Shown: positions 54,371-62,470 of the stretch, in pieces
Position numbering within the stretch: position 1 is the first letter of the stretch
How the letters are laid out: each line of letters begins with the position of its first letter
NCBI RefSeq assembly: GCF_016863315.1
Contig: NZ_BOOQ01000013.1
Span: forward strand, 186,001-250,000
Length of the DNA stretch: 64,000 nucleotides
DNA from: Planotetraspora silvatica
GTDB lineage: Bacteria; Actinomycetota; Actinomycetes; Streptosporangiales; Streptosporangiaceae
Direction: 5' to 3'
Position numbers and translations under genes: made by a program
The notes under the pieces: generated by a model
Told to the model about the DNA's origin: nothing
The model's input: the letters and a program-made list of their open reading frames with translations, nothing else
Database searches by the model: none

Positions 54371-55261
54371 TCAGCGGACGCGGCCGACCATCCTCGCGTA
54401 CATCCGGCCGGGGCTCGGGACCGACGACTGGTCGAGGAAGCCCGGCAACATGGGCAGGTCGACCGCGAAGGGCTGCAACCGCTGATAGAGCGTGTAGGCG
54501 TCGGAAGGCCGGTCGTCCGGGTGCTTCTCCAGCAGTTCGGCGATCAGCCGGTCCAGCTCCGGCGGCACACCGGTGACGCGCGGCGGGCGCTCCTTGACCT
54601 GCTTGTCGAACACCGCGTACTCCGTGGGCCCGGTGAACAGCTGCCTTCCGGTGAGCATCTCGTGCAGGACGCAGCCGAGCGCGTAGAGGTCGCTCTTCTG
54701 GTCGGCCACGCCGCGCTCGATCTGCTCAGGCGACATGTACGCCGGAGTGCCCAGGATCTGGCCGACCCGGGTGAACTGGGCGGAGTCGCCCTCGCGGAGG
54801 ATCGCGAGCCCGAAGTCGAGCACCTTGACGCTGCCGTCCGGGCAGAGCATGAGATTGGTCGGCTTGAGGTCACGGTGGCAGATGGACAGCGCGTGCGCCG
54901 CGGTGAGCACCGCGCACGCCTGGGCCGCGATCGCCGCCGCCCAGGGGACGGGGAGCGGGCCGTGCTCGCTGACGAGGTCGGCGACCGTCACCCCCTCGAT
55001 GAACTGCATGACCTGGAAGAGCCGCTGCTCGTGGGTCCCGAAGTCGTACAGCACCGGCGCACCGGGATGGTCGAGCCGCGCGAGGATCCGGGCCTCGCGG
55101 ATGAAGCGGCGCTCCAACTCGTCGTCGGGCCCGCCCGGCAGGCGGAGGAACTTGACCGCCACCCTCCGGTCGAGCCGCCGGTCGTGACCGCCGTAGACGG
55201 CTCCCATGCCGCCCTGGCCCAGGGGCAGGTCGTCAAGCTCGTAACGGTCGCCGATGACCAT
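54371..55261 (-). CDS. Serine/threonine protein kinase, soluble
   Basis: This 296-residue Hanks-type kinase consists only of the catalytic domain. It has the glycine loop GQGGMGAVY (15-23), Lys37 in VAVKFL, catalytic HRDLKPTN with Asp131, the metal-binding DFG at 149-151, and TPAYMSPEQIE in the activation segment. There is no membrane helix or PASTA domain, so it is not PknB itself. ATG 55261 follows GGAGGGTGC. Its neighbours are the DNA methylase gene upstream in the same direction and, beyond it, a divergent PP2C phosphatase that could reverse its action. Substrates are unknown. Confidence 0.95.
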   Translation of the reverse strand: MVIGDRYELDDLPLGQGGMGAVYGGHDRRLDRRVAVKFLRLPGGPDDELERRFIREARILARLDHPGAPVLYDFGTHEQRLFQVMQFIEGVTVADLVSEHGPLPVPWAAAIAAQACAVLTAAHALSICHRDLKPTNLMLCPDGSVKVLDFGLAILREGDSAQFTRVGQILGTPAYMSPEQIERGVADQKSDLYALGCVLHEMLTGRQLFTGPTEYAVFDKQVKERPPRVTGVPPELDRLIAELLEKHPDDRPSDAYTLYQRLQPFAVDLPMLPGFLDQSSVPSPGRMYARMVGRVR

Positions 55262-55302
55262 GCACCCTCCAGTCGGCCTGTCCGGGGGCAAAGCTACACC
55301 TT

Positions 55303-57426
55303 TCAACTACCAGGTCGGAGGTGACCCGCGGCGAGCCCTTCCACCCCCAGCCGCACGAGCGCCTCCCCCGCCGCGGCCGCCTCCCGCAGACCGTCCTCCA
55401 GGGAGAGAAGCCGCCGGAAGGCCTGGCCGTACCGGGTCTGTTCGGCGAGGGGCAGGCGCGGCACCCGCGCCCGTCGTGCGTCGACGCGGCTGGACCCGAG
55501 GTGCGGCCGCCCGGCGGTGGCGAACCTGAGGAACCCGGCGAGGAACTCCGGGTCGATTCGCGTGCGATCCACCCGGTAGAGCGCGAGCTGGGGGCCCAGC
55601 ACGGCTCCTCCATCGCCGATCACCCGTGCCGTGACGGCGGAGCCCACCACGTCGCCGTCGGCGATCGTCACCAGGCCGTCCTCCGGGGCGGCCCAGCCCG
55701 TGGGCGGGCCGCCGCTCGCCAGATCGTCGGCCGTGAGCACGGGGAAGGCGCCCTCCCGGTCGCCGTCCGGGTCGGCCGCCTTCAACGTCGAGTGCCGTAC
55801 GGTCACCAGACCGGCCCTGACCAACTCGGCGAGTGTCGTAGGCGGCGAGTCCCATCCGGCCGGGGCGTCGCCGGGCACGTCCAGATCGCCCAGGCCCTCG
55901 GTCACCGCGGCCACGAGCGCCTCCGCGACGTCTCTGAAACGGCCGCGGGCCGAGGGGAAGCCGCTCGCGTCGCCTCGCGAGGCGAGGTGCCGCGCGGGGC
56001 TGAGGTCGACCTCGTCGTCGAGGAGGTCGACGATCCCGACCGCACGACTCTCGCCCGGCGGCTCGGCCCCGGCCAGGTAGGCGTCCCAGGCGGGCTCCAC
56101 GAGCGACAGGTCGTCGCCCGCCATCGTCAGCAGGATGGTCGCGGGTTGCCGCTCGCCGGGTTCGGGACGGCGCAGCAGCCACAGGTCGGGGCCGCCCGCG
56201 GCCAGGGAGAAGACGGCGCGCACGGCGCCGGCGCGCAACAAGTTGGCCCGGATGCGCCTGCCCGAGCGGCGGCTCGCGGCGGCCGCGGGCATCAGGACGG
56301 CCACCAGGCCGCCGGGCCGGACGTGGGCGAGGCAGTGCTGCACCCAGGCGAGCTCGGACTCACCGCGCGGCGGCATGCCGTACGTCCAGCGCGGATCGCC
56401 CACCAGGTCCTCGTGACCCCACGCCCGCTCGTTGAACGGCGGATCGCAGACGACGGCGTCGGCGCCCCCCTCGGGGAAGCCGTCGTCCCTGAGGGAGTCC
56501 CCCGCGACGATCCGCGCACGCTCCCCGCGCAGCAGCAGCCGCAGTGTGGCGAGCAGCGCCACCGTCTCCCCCGCGTCCTGGCCCAGAAGCTCTGTGACGC
56601 GCTGGGGCTCACGGGCCTCGTGAGTCTCCTGTACGGCTTCGCCCAGTGCCATGGCGCCGGGGCCGGGCACCGTGGGATCCTGGCTCCGCGGCCGGGGTTC
56701 CTGGCCGGGCAGAGTGCGGTCCCCAGGCGCGACAGGCTCGTCCACCGGCTCACCGCCGGACGGCGCGGCGTCGCTCCGTCCCCGCCTCGCCCCCTTGACC
56801 GCGAGGAGAAGAGTGCCCATGCCGCAGGCCGGGTCGAGAACCGATCCCCCCTCGGAGCAGGCCAGCCGGGCCATCAGCTCCGCCACGTCCGCCCGTGTGA
56901 CCGAGAGCCGGCGGCTGTGGGCCTCCACGTAGCGCTCGCAGAGGAGCTCGAAGGCCGTGGCGGGCCCATGCGCGGCGGCCAGTTCCGTGAGCGGTCCGAT
57001 CAGCCCGGCGTCCAGGCTGCTGCGCGCTTCGGGTCCGGCCGGCAGGTCGGGGGTCGCGGCGGCGACGGCGGCGGCCAGCCGTACGGGCAGGTCGGGACCC
57101 GCGGCGAGCCGACGGAGGCCGTCGGGGTCCCGGAGCGTGTAGAGCAGGAACGCCCCCATGCGGCCGAGCAGGTCCCCCAGGTGCAGGTCGTCGGCCGACA
57201 TCCTGAGCCGCTGCCATACTCTGTCGGCGACGGACACCTCGAATGTCTTGCCGTTACGCCTGAGCCAGGCCTCGACCTCCGGCAGGGCGAACAGCGGGCT
57301 GGAGGTCGTCCCGCCGACGGGCTCGGGGAAGTCGTCGTAGCGGCGGCGCCAGTTGCTCACCGCAGCCCGCCCGACGTCGGCCATCCGCGCGATGTCACCC
57401 GCGTTAACCGTCTCATCGAGGCTCAT
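55303..57426 (-). CDS. N6-adenine DNA methylase with N-terminal HTH and C-terminal recognition-like region
   Basis: The 707-residue protein joins three parts. Residues 1-60 form a MerR/excisionase-like winged HTH (VNAGDIARMADVGRAAVSNW, PLFALPEVEAWLRRNGK). The central part is a gamma-type N6 methylase: SAM motif DPACGMGTLL (about 198) and catalytic DPPFNERAW (about 328; NPPF-type with Asp first), split by an acidic/Pro-rich insert. The last about 170 residues resemble a type I specificity (S-subunit) target-recognition domain, ending PRLPLAEQTRYGQAFRRLLS. No restriction gene is present. It lies 41 bases upstream of the kinase and shares a 56-bp divergent promoter with PP2C. The start ATG 57426 lacks a clear ribosome binding site. 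Confidence 0.85.
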   Translation of the reverse strand: MSLDETVNAGDIARMADVGRAAVSNWRRRYDDFPEPVGGTTSSPLFALPEVEAWLRRNGKTFEVSVADRVWQRLRMSADDLHLGDLLGRMGAFLLYTLRDPDGLRRLAAGPDLPVRLAAAVAAATPDLPAGPEARSSLDAGLIGPLTELAAAHGPATAFELLCERYVEAHSRRLSVTRADVAELMARLACSEGGSVLDPACGMGTLLLAVKGARRGRSDAAPSGGEPVDEPVAPGDRTLPGQEPRPRSQDPTVPGPGAMALGEAVQETHEAREPQRVTELLGQDAGETVALLATLRLLLRGERARIVAGDSLRDDGFPEGGADAVVCDPPFNERAWGHEDLVGDPRWTYGMPPRGESELAWVQHCLAHVRPGGLVAVLMPAAAASRRSGRRIRANLLRAGAVRAVFSLAAGGPDLWLLRRPEPGERQPATILLTMAGDDLSLVEPAWDAYLAGAEPPGESRAVGIVDLLDDEVDLSPARHLASRGDASGFPSARGRFRDVAEALVAAVTEGLGDLDVPGDAPAGWDSPPTTLAELVRAGLVTVRHSTLKAADPDGDREGAFPVLTADDLASGGPPTGWAAPEDGLVTIADGDVVGSAVTARVIGDGGAVLGPQLALYRVDRTRIDPEFLAGFLRFATAGRPHLGSSRVDARRARVPRLPLAEQTRYGQAFRRLLSLEDGLREAAAAGEALVRLGVEGLAAGHLRPGS

Positions 57427-57482
57427 ACGGCCCAGAATATCTACGCTTGTGAAGTGATTCAACCAATGATTTACTCGAAACC

Positions 57483-58244
57483 ATGACGCACAACCGCATT
57501 CGGTATGCCGCGGGATCGGACATCGGGCGGTCCCGGACGAAGAACGAGGACTCGGTGTACGCGAGCGAGCACCTGCTCGCCATCGCCGACGGCATGGGCG
57601 GGCACGGCCACGGGGACGTCGCCAGCGCGGCGGCCATCGAGGCGCTGTCCGCCGTCGACGGCGGCGCTCCGCCCGAGGACCTCATCACCACGCTGGAGAG
57701 CGGCGTGCGCGAAGCGGCCCGCAGGCTCAGCGAACTGGCCGAGCACGATCCCACGCTGGAGCGGATGGGAACCACGATCACCGCGATGTTGTGGGACGGC
57801 GAGAGCCGGTTCGCGGTGGCGCACGTCGGCGACTCCCGGGCGTACATGTTGCGGGACGGCGGTCTCTACCAGATCACCCGCGATCACACCCTCGTGCAGT
57901 CGCTGGTCGACGACGGGCACATGAGCCCCGACCAGGCGGCCAAGCATCCGAACCGGTCACTGCTGTTGCGTGCGCTGGAGACGAGCGGCCTGGCCGACCC
58001 CGACCTGTCCCTGCGCGACGCGCATCCGGGAGACCGTTATCTGCTCTGCTCGGACGGGCTGACCGCCGTGCTGGAGCCGGAGACGCTTCACCAGGTGCTG
58101 ACCGCGATCGACGAGCCCGCCGAGGCCGTCCGCCGCCTGATCGAGCTCGCCAACGAGGGGGGCGGGCCCGACAACATCACGTGCATCGTCGCCGACGTCG
58201 CCTTCGACAACCAGAACGGCGACGGCCCGCAGCCCACCCCGTGA
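57483..58244 (+). CDS. PP2C family protein serine/threonine phosphatase
   Basis: The 253-residue phosphatase has the PP2C motifs in order: GRSRTKNEDSV (about 15-25), IADGMGGHGHGDVAS with metal-binding Asp36, GTTITAMLW, AHVGDSRAYML, ITRDHTLVQSLVDDG, LCSDGLT and GPDNITCIVADV. It is soluble and lacks the C-terminal helix and outer domain of PstP. It should dephosphorylate Ser/Thr in proteins; the nearby kinase at 54371 is the obvious counterpart. The gene is divergent from the DNA methylase. A tandem 14-bp repeat starts at its stop codon. Confidence 0.96.
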   Translation: MTHNRIRYAAGSDIGRSRTKNEDSVYASEHLLAIADGMGGHGHGDVASAAAIEALSAVDGGAPPEDLITTLESGVREAARRLSELAEHDPTLERMGTTITAMLWDGESRFAVAHVGDSRAYMLRDGGLYQITRDHTLVQSLVDDGHMSPDQAAKHPNRSLLLRALETSGLADPDLSLRDAHPGDRYLLCSDGLTAVLEPETLHQVLTAIDEPAEAVRRLIELANEGGGPDNITCIVADVAFDNQNGDGPQPTP

Positions 58245-58283
58245 TCAGCTCTGCGTGATCAGCGCTGTGTGAGCAGCTCTGCG
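58242..58283 (+). repeat. Three 14-bp tandem repeats overlapping the PP2C stop codon
   Basis: TGATCAGCTCTGCG, TGATCAGCGCTGTG and TGAGCAGCTCTGCG follow one another without gaps, starting with the TGA stop. Each unit carries a TGA in the same phase. The remainder of the gap to 58475 contains no gene that I see. Confidence 0.7.
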
Positions 58284-58475
58284 TGCACCCGCGATGTACG
58301 GCCGGCCCCGGCGGCGGCCGTACGAGCGAGTGCACCTTCGCCTGGCCGTTTCACCCGTGCAGTTTTGCCCCTATTTTGTCATTGATCCGTTACTTTCAGT
58401 AATCAATGCGGAATATCACCGCATTAAGGGATCTCGCCAATTCGGGGGCACGATCACCGGGCGGAGGGAGTGCAC

Positions 58476-58880
58476 ATGCTCGGCACCTGGGCGTCGGAGA
58501 GGAAGACCGCGCGGTCCGGCTGGCTGGACTTCGCCTCCGTCCTGACCTTGCTGGTGGGCGTCTACAACGTGATCGAAGGCCTGACCGCGCTGATCCGGCC
58601 CGAGTACTTCCTGGTGACGACTGAGAAGATCCTGGTCTTCAACTTCGCCGCATGGGGATGGATCATGCTGCTCCTCGGCCTCGTGCAGATCGCCGTGGGC
58701 CTGGGCATCGCCGTCGGCCGGCCGTGGGCGAGGATGGCCGGCATCGCCCTCGCGTTCCTCATCGCCATCGTGCACCTGGCCTTCCTCTCGGCCTATCCCG
58801 TGTGGTCCATCGTCTCCATCGCTATGTGCGTGCTCGTCATCTATGGCCTGATCGTGGCGCCGAGGAACGCCACGGCCTGA
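58476..58880 (+). CDS. Four-helix membrane protein, DUF7144-like
   Basis: The 134-residue membrane protein has four helices: LDFASVLTLLVGVYNVIEGL, FNFAAWGWIMLLLGLVQIAV, MAGIALAFLIAIVHLAFL and WSIVSIAMCVLVIYGLIV. This matches small actinobacterial membrane proteins currently grouped as DUF7144. ATG 58476 lies eight bases after GGAGG. The function is unknown; the last residues are NATA with no further domain. Confidence 0.8.
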   Translation: MLGTWASERKTARSGWLDFASVLTLLVGVYNVIEGLTALIRPEYFLVTTEKILVFNFAAWGWIMLLLGLVQIAVGLGIAVGRPWARMAGIALAFLIAIVHLAFLSAYPVWSIVSIAMCVLVIYGLIVAPRNATA

Positions 58881-58914
58881 GGCCGCGCGGACCCCGCAGG
58901 CCCGGCCTCCCCGC

Positions 58915-59484
58915 TCACGTGTTGCGGGCGCGGAAGGCGGCGGTCTTGACACGGTTCTGGCACGCGGTCGAGCAGAACCTGCGCGTCCCGTTGCGCGAGA
59001 CGTCGACGTAGACCCGGTCGCAGTGCGGCGCCGTACAGACCCCGAGCCTGTCGAACAGGTCGCCGCCCAGCACGACGGCGAGCGCCGTCGCGCAACTCGC
59101 CGCCCAGTCGCCGGCGCGGGTGCCGCCGGTCCCGTGGAAGTGCAGGTGCCAGGGCTCACCGTCGTGCCGGTCGAGATGCGGGCGGGCGTCCGTCTCCTTC
59201 AGCAGCGTGTTGACCTGCCGCGCGGCCTCGTCCGCGTCGCCGCGCGCCACGGACTCGAAGACCACGCGCAGCGCCGCCGCGACGTCGGTCAGTTCGGCCG
59301 CCTCCTCGGCGGTCACCTCGGCGTAATGCCGCCCGCCGATCCGCAGGGCCTGCGTGGCGGCGGCCGCCTGCTCCTCGCCGCCCGGCGCGAGGTGGGGCCT
59401 GCCGCGGGCCTCGCCGGCGGTCAGCGCGTTGACCAGCCCGACGGCGACCGCCACGACGCCATCGGTGTGACTGTTGAAGTTCAC
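58915..59484 (-). CDS. CGNR zinc-finger (ABATE domain) protein
   Basis: This 189-residue transcription-factor-like protein has an N-terminal ABATE domain (VAVAVGLVNALTAGEARGRP, EEAAELTDVAAALRVVFESV) and a C-terminal CGNR zinc finger: LGVCTAPHCDRVYVDVSRNG then TRRFCSTACQNRVKTAAFRA, with four cysteines. Such proteins are thought to regulate stress responses. The start GTG 59484 places it divergent from a methyltransferase gene only 72 bases away, so it probably regulates that gene as well as itself. Confidence 0.9.
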   Translation of the reverse strand: MNFNSHTDGVVAVAVGLVNALTAGEARGRPHLAPGGEEQAAAATQALRIGGRHYAEVTAEEAAELTDVAAALRVVFESVARGDADEAARQVNTLLKETDARPHLDRHDGEPWHLHFHGTGGTRAGDWAASCATALAVVLGGDLFDRLGVCTAPHCDRVYVDVSRNGTRRFCSTACQNRVKTAAFRARNT

Positions 59485-59556
59485 TTGACCAGTTACCGAC
59501 TCTCGCTCTATGTTGTGACTGCCAAAAGCATATAAGACAGTTACAAGGAGAACGGC
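59485..59556. promoter_or_regulatory. Divergent promoter between CGNR regulator and methyltransferase
   Basis: The 72-bp AT-rich spacer has AGTTAC at 59491-59496 and again at 59539-59544, 48 bases apart, each next to one start codon. They are candidate sites for the CGNR protein. AAGGAG at 59545-59550 is the ribosome binding site of the methyltransferase. Confidence 0.45.
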
Positions 59557-60330
59557 ATGCTGACCTTCGACGTGGCACGGGACTGGATCGACCGCTGGGA
59601 CCGCCAGCAGGAGGGCTACCTCCCCGACCGCGAGGAGAGGTTCACCGCGCTGATCGACGCCGTCGAGGCGGGGATCGGCCGGCCCGACCCGCTGGTGATC
59701 GACCTCGGATGCGGCCCTGGCTCCCTGTCGGCCCGGTTGCTTCACCGCCTTCCCCAGGCCACCGTCGTCGCCGTCGACACCGACCCGCTGCTGCTGTCGC
59801 TCGGCCGGGCGCGTTACGGCGGCACCACCGGGCTGCGCTTCGCCGACCTCGACCTGCGGACACCGGGATGGACCGCGGGCCTGGGGCTCGATCGCCCCGC
59901 GGACGTCGCCGTGAGCACGACGGCGCTGCACTGGCTGCCCGAACATCACCTGCGCACCGTTTACCGGGAACTCGCCGGCGTCCTGCGGCCGGGCGGCCTG
60001 TTCCTCAACGGCGACCATCTCGGCGTCGACGACACGACTCCCGGCATCGGCCGGCTCGAGGTCGCGGTCCACCAAATGGAGGAGCGACGGCGCTTCGCCG
60101 AGGGACGCCCCGAGGACTGGCGGCAGTGGTGGGACGCGATCGCCGCCGATCCCGCGCTGGCGGACGCCAACGCCGCCCGCGGCAGCCGGACCTCCGCCGC
60201 GAACCATGACGGATCGGAGTCCGCACACCTTTCCACCCATGTGGGGGCGCTGCGGGAGGCGGGCTTCGGCGAGATCGGCACGCTGTGGCAGCGCGGCAAC
60301 GACCGTCTGCTGTGCGCGATCCGGTCGTGA
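59557..60330 (+). CDS. SAM-dependent methyltransferase, class I
   Basis: The 257-residue methyltransferase has the SAM-binding loop VIDLGCGPGSLSARLL (about 48-63), the acidic end of strand 2 in VVAVDTDPLLLSLGRARY, and the later STTALHWLPEHHLRTVYREL and LRPGGLFLNGDHLG segments typical of small-molecule methyltransferases. The acceptor is unknown. ATG 59557 follows AAGGAG. Its divergent neighbour is the CGNR regulator, which may sense the same compound. The acetate-kinase-like gene follows in the same direction after 52 bases. Confidence 0.93.
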   Translation: MLTFDVARDWIDRWDRQQEGYLPDREERFTALIDAVEAGIGRPDPLVIDLGCGPGSLSARLLHRLPQATVVAVDTDPLLLSLGRARYGGTTGLRFADLDLRTPGWTAGLGLDRPADVAVSTTALHWLPEHHLRTVYRELAGVLRPGGLFLNGDHLGVDDTTPGIGRLEVAVHQMEERRRFAEGRPEDWRQWWDAIAADPALADANAARGSRTSAANHDGSESAHLSTHVGALREAGFGEIGTLWQRGNDRLLCAIRS

Positions 60331-60382
60331 CCGCCCGGAGCTGAGCCGGTTTGCCGGGTGCTCCCCCGGGGAGACGGCACCT

Positions 60383-61504
60383 ATGACTCCGGTGGTCGTC
60401 CTCACGGTCAACGCCGGCTCCTTGAGCCTGCGACTCCATCTGATCCGAGACGGTCGGGTGCTCCGCGTCGCGCACAGCGAGCACAGTCCCGACCCCGCGA
60501 AGGCAGAGCGCACGATCGCGGACTTCCTCGGCGGTTCGGGCGAGCAGGACGGCGGCCGGATGACCGTGGGGCTCGTCGGGCACCGGCTCGTGCACGGCGG
60601 CGACGCCGTGCTCGCTCCGGCGGTCGTCGACGACGGCGTGCTGAAGGCGGTACGCAGGTTCGCCGACCTGGCGCCGTTGCACGTGCCGCCCGCGTTGGCG
60701 CTCGTGGAGGCGGCCCGGCGCGTGCTCCCCTCGGTGCCGCATGTGTTGTGCCCGGACACGGCCTTCCACGCGGGGCTACCGGCGGCGGCCGCGACCTATC
60801 CCCTCCCTTCCGAGTGGCGCCGGCGGTACGGCCTGCGCAGGTTCGGCTTCCATGGGCTGTCCTACGCCCGTGCCACCGGCCGGGCGGCCGAGTTGCTCGG
60901 CCGCCCTGTCGGCGAGTTGCAGATGGTCGCCGCCCATCTCGGCGGCGGGTCGTCGGTGTGCGCGGTGCGGGAAGGACGCAGCGTGGACACCTCCATGGGC
61001 TTCACGCCGCTGGAGGGCGTGCCGATGAGCACGCGGTCGGGCAGCGTCGATCCGGGCATGCTGCTCTGGCTTCTCGCGGACTCGCGCCTGTCCCTCGATG
61101 AGCTCAGGGACGGCCTCGAGCACGGTTCCGGGCTGCTCGGGCTGTCGGACGGACTTTCCGGCGACACCCGCGAACTGGTCGCCTCTCCGGAACCCGCCGC
61201 CGCGCTGGCCCTGGAGGTGTTCGCCCACCGGGTCGGCAGGGAGATCGCGGCGGCCGCGACCAGCCTCGACCGGCTCGACGCGCTGGTCTTCACCGGCGAG
61301 ATCGGCTGGGACCAGCCCGAGGTGCGCGACGCCGTGTGCCGCAGGCTCGCATTGCTCGGCCTCGAGTCGCCGGTCCGCGGGAACCTCGACGCCGACGGGT
61401 TCGTCAGCGCACCGGGCGCACGGGTACCCGTCGTGGTGGTCGAGACCCGTGAAGAATTGCAGGTCGCCCGCGAGGCACTGGCCGCAGTCGGACAGGCGCC
61501 CTGA
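60383..61504 (+). CDS. ackA: Acetate kinase homologue
   Basis: The 373-residue protein of the ASKHA fold resembles acetate kinase, which makes acetyl phosphate from acetate and ATP. Visible motifs are LTVNAGSLSLRLHLI at the N-terminus, GHRLVHGGD with the substrate-region Arg, FGFHGLSYARAT with the catalytic His, HLGGGSSVCAVREGRSVDTS, and MSTRSGSVDPGML with the essential Arg. ALVFTGEIGWDQPEVR follows near the end. It is shorter than usual (about 400), and no phosphotransacetylase gene adjoins it. A phosphoketolase partner elsewhere is possible. ATG 60383 follows GGGGAGA. Confidence 0.88.
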   Translation: MTPVVVLTVNAGSLSLRLHLIRDGRVLRVAHSEHSPDPAKAERTIADFLGGSGEQDGGRMTVGLVGHRLVHGGDAVLAPAVVDDGVLKAVRRFADLAPLHVPPALALVEAARRVLPSVPHVLCPDTAFHAGLPAAAATYPLPSEWRRRYGLRRFGFHGLSYARATGRAAELLGRPVGELQMVAAHLGGGSSVCAVREGRSVDTSMGFTPLEGVPMSTRSGSVDPGMLLWLLADSRLSLDELRDGLEHGSGLLGLSDGLSGDTRELVASPEPAAALALEVFAHRVGREIAAAATSLDRLDALVFTGEIGWDQPEVRDAVCRRLALLGLESPVRGNLDADGFVSAPGARVPVVVVETREELQVAREALAAVGQAP

Positions 61505-61546
61505 CGTGAGGCGCGTCTGACACGCCAGCTCGTAGAATCCGCAAAT

Positions 61547-62350
61547 ATGCGCCTCTATACCGTTGATTCGTTCAGCGACCGGCCCTTCCGCGGCAATCCC
61601 GCCGGGGTATGTCTCCTCGACACCCCCGCGCCGGACGAGTGGATGCAGGCCGTCGCCGCCGAGATGCGCCACTCCGAGACGGCCTTCGTCCTCGACCAGG
61701 ACGGCGGGCCGCGCTCTCTGCGCTGGTTCACGCCCACGGTCGAGGTCGCCCTCTGCGGGCACGCCACGCTCGCCACGGCCCACGTCCTGTACTCCCTCGG
61801 AGCCTCGGGACGGCTGGAGTTCTCCACCCTGAGCGGCGTCCTGACCACAGACCAGGCCGGCGACCAGGCAGGAGACGGTCTCATCACGATGGACTTCCCG
61901 GCCTCCCGGCCCACGGAGGCGCAGGCTCCCGAGGGCCTGGTGGAGTCCCTCGGGGTGAAACCCCTCTGGGTGGGGCGCAGTCAATTCGACTTCCTGGTGG
62001 AGGTCGAGAACGCCGATGTCGTACGGTCGCTGACGCCGGATCTCGACCTGCTGAGCACCGTCGAGACCCGGGGCGTCATGGTGACCGCTCCCGGGGACGA
62101 CGGGGAGGCCGACTTCGTCTCCCGTTTCTTCGGCCCCCGGGCGGGCGTCCCCGAGGACCCGGTCACCGGATCCGCCCACTGCGTGCTCTCGCCGTACTGG
62201 TCGGAGAGGTTCGGCCGCGACACCCTCGTCGGCGCGCAACTCTCCGAGCGGGGCGGAATCGTGCGCACCACCCTGCGCGGGGACCGCGTCGAGCTCGCCG
62301 GCCGTGCCGTGACCATCTGGTCCGGCAATCTCACCGTCCCCCTGCCGTGA
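61547..62350 (+). CDS. PhzF family isomerase
   Basis: The 267-residue protein of the PhzF/diaminopimelate-epimerase fold has FRGNPAGVCLLD near residue 16, the catalytic Glu in RHSETAFVLDQDGG, LRWFTPTVEVALCGHATLAT, and in the second half GVPEDPVTGSAHCVLSPYW. Family members are isomerases or of unknown activity; no phenazine genes are nearby, so phenazine synthesis is not implied. Its TGA stop codon is part of the first unit of repeat array D. Confidence 0.93.
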   Translation: MRLYTVDSFSDRPFRGNPAGVCLLDTPAPDEWMQAVAAEMRHSETAFVLDQDGGPRSLRWFTPTVEVALCGHATLATAHVLYSLGASGRLEFSTLSGVLTTDQAGDQAGDGLITMDFPASRPTEAQAPEGLVESLGVKPLWVGRSQFDFLVEVENADVVRSLTPDLDLLSTVETRGVMVTAPGDDGEADFVSRFFGPRAGVPEDPVTGSAHCVLSPYWSERFGRDTLVGAQLSERGGIVRTTLRGDRVELAGRAVTIWSGNLTVPLP

Positions 62351-62470
62351 TCATGCACAGGTTCGACGGCATCACCCCTGGCCTGCGCGAACATCGGGCG
62401 TGATCATGCACACATTCGGTGATCATGGCGCTGACCCGGCCATTCACACTTCGTGATCACGCATGGGCCG
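62346..62470 (+). repeat. Phased 53-bp repeat array D (two units and a degenerate third)
   Basis: Heads start at 62346, 62399 and 62452, exactly 53 bases apart. The first begins inside the PhzF stop codon (CCG TGA). The third, CGTGATCACGCATG, contains the stop codon of the convergent gene. The array therefore occupies the whole space between two gene ends. Its second unit is nearly the same as the second unit of array B for about 38 bases. Confidence 0.87.

Noticed and set aside
54371-57426. A complete Pgl or BREX defence system
   Set aside because: A methylase and kinase are present, but no PglZ-type phosphatase, PglY ATPase or BrxC is visible in the window.
55303-57426. Complete type I restriction-modification locus
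   Set aside because: No HsdR-type helicase/nuclease gene is adjacent; only a methylase with a fused recognition-like region is seen.
61547-62350. Phenazine biosynthesis gene cluster
   Set aside because: Only a PhzF-fold protein is present; other phz genes are absent and the family is functionally broad.
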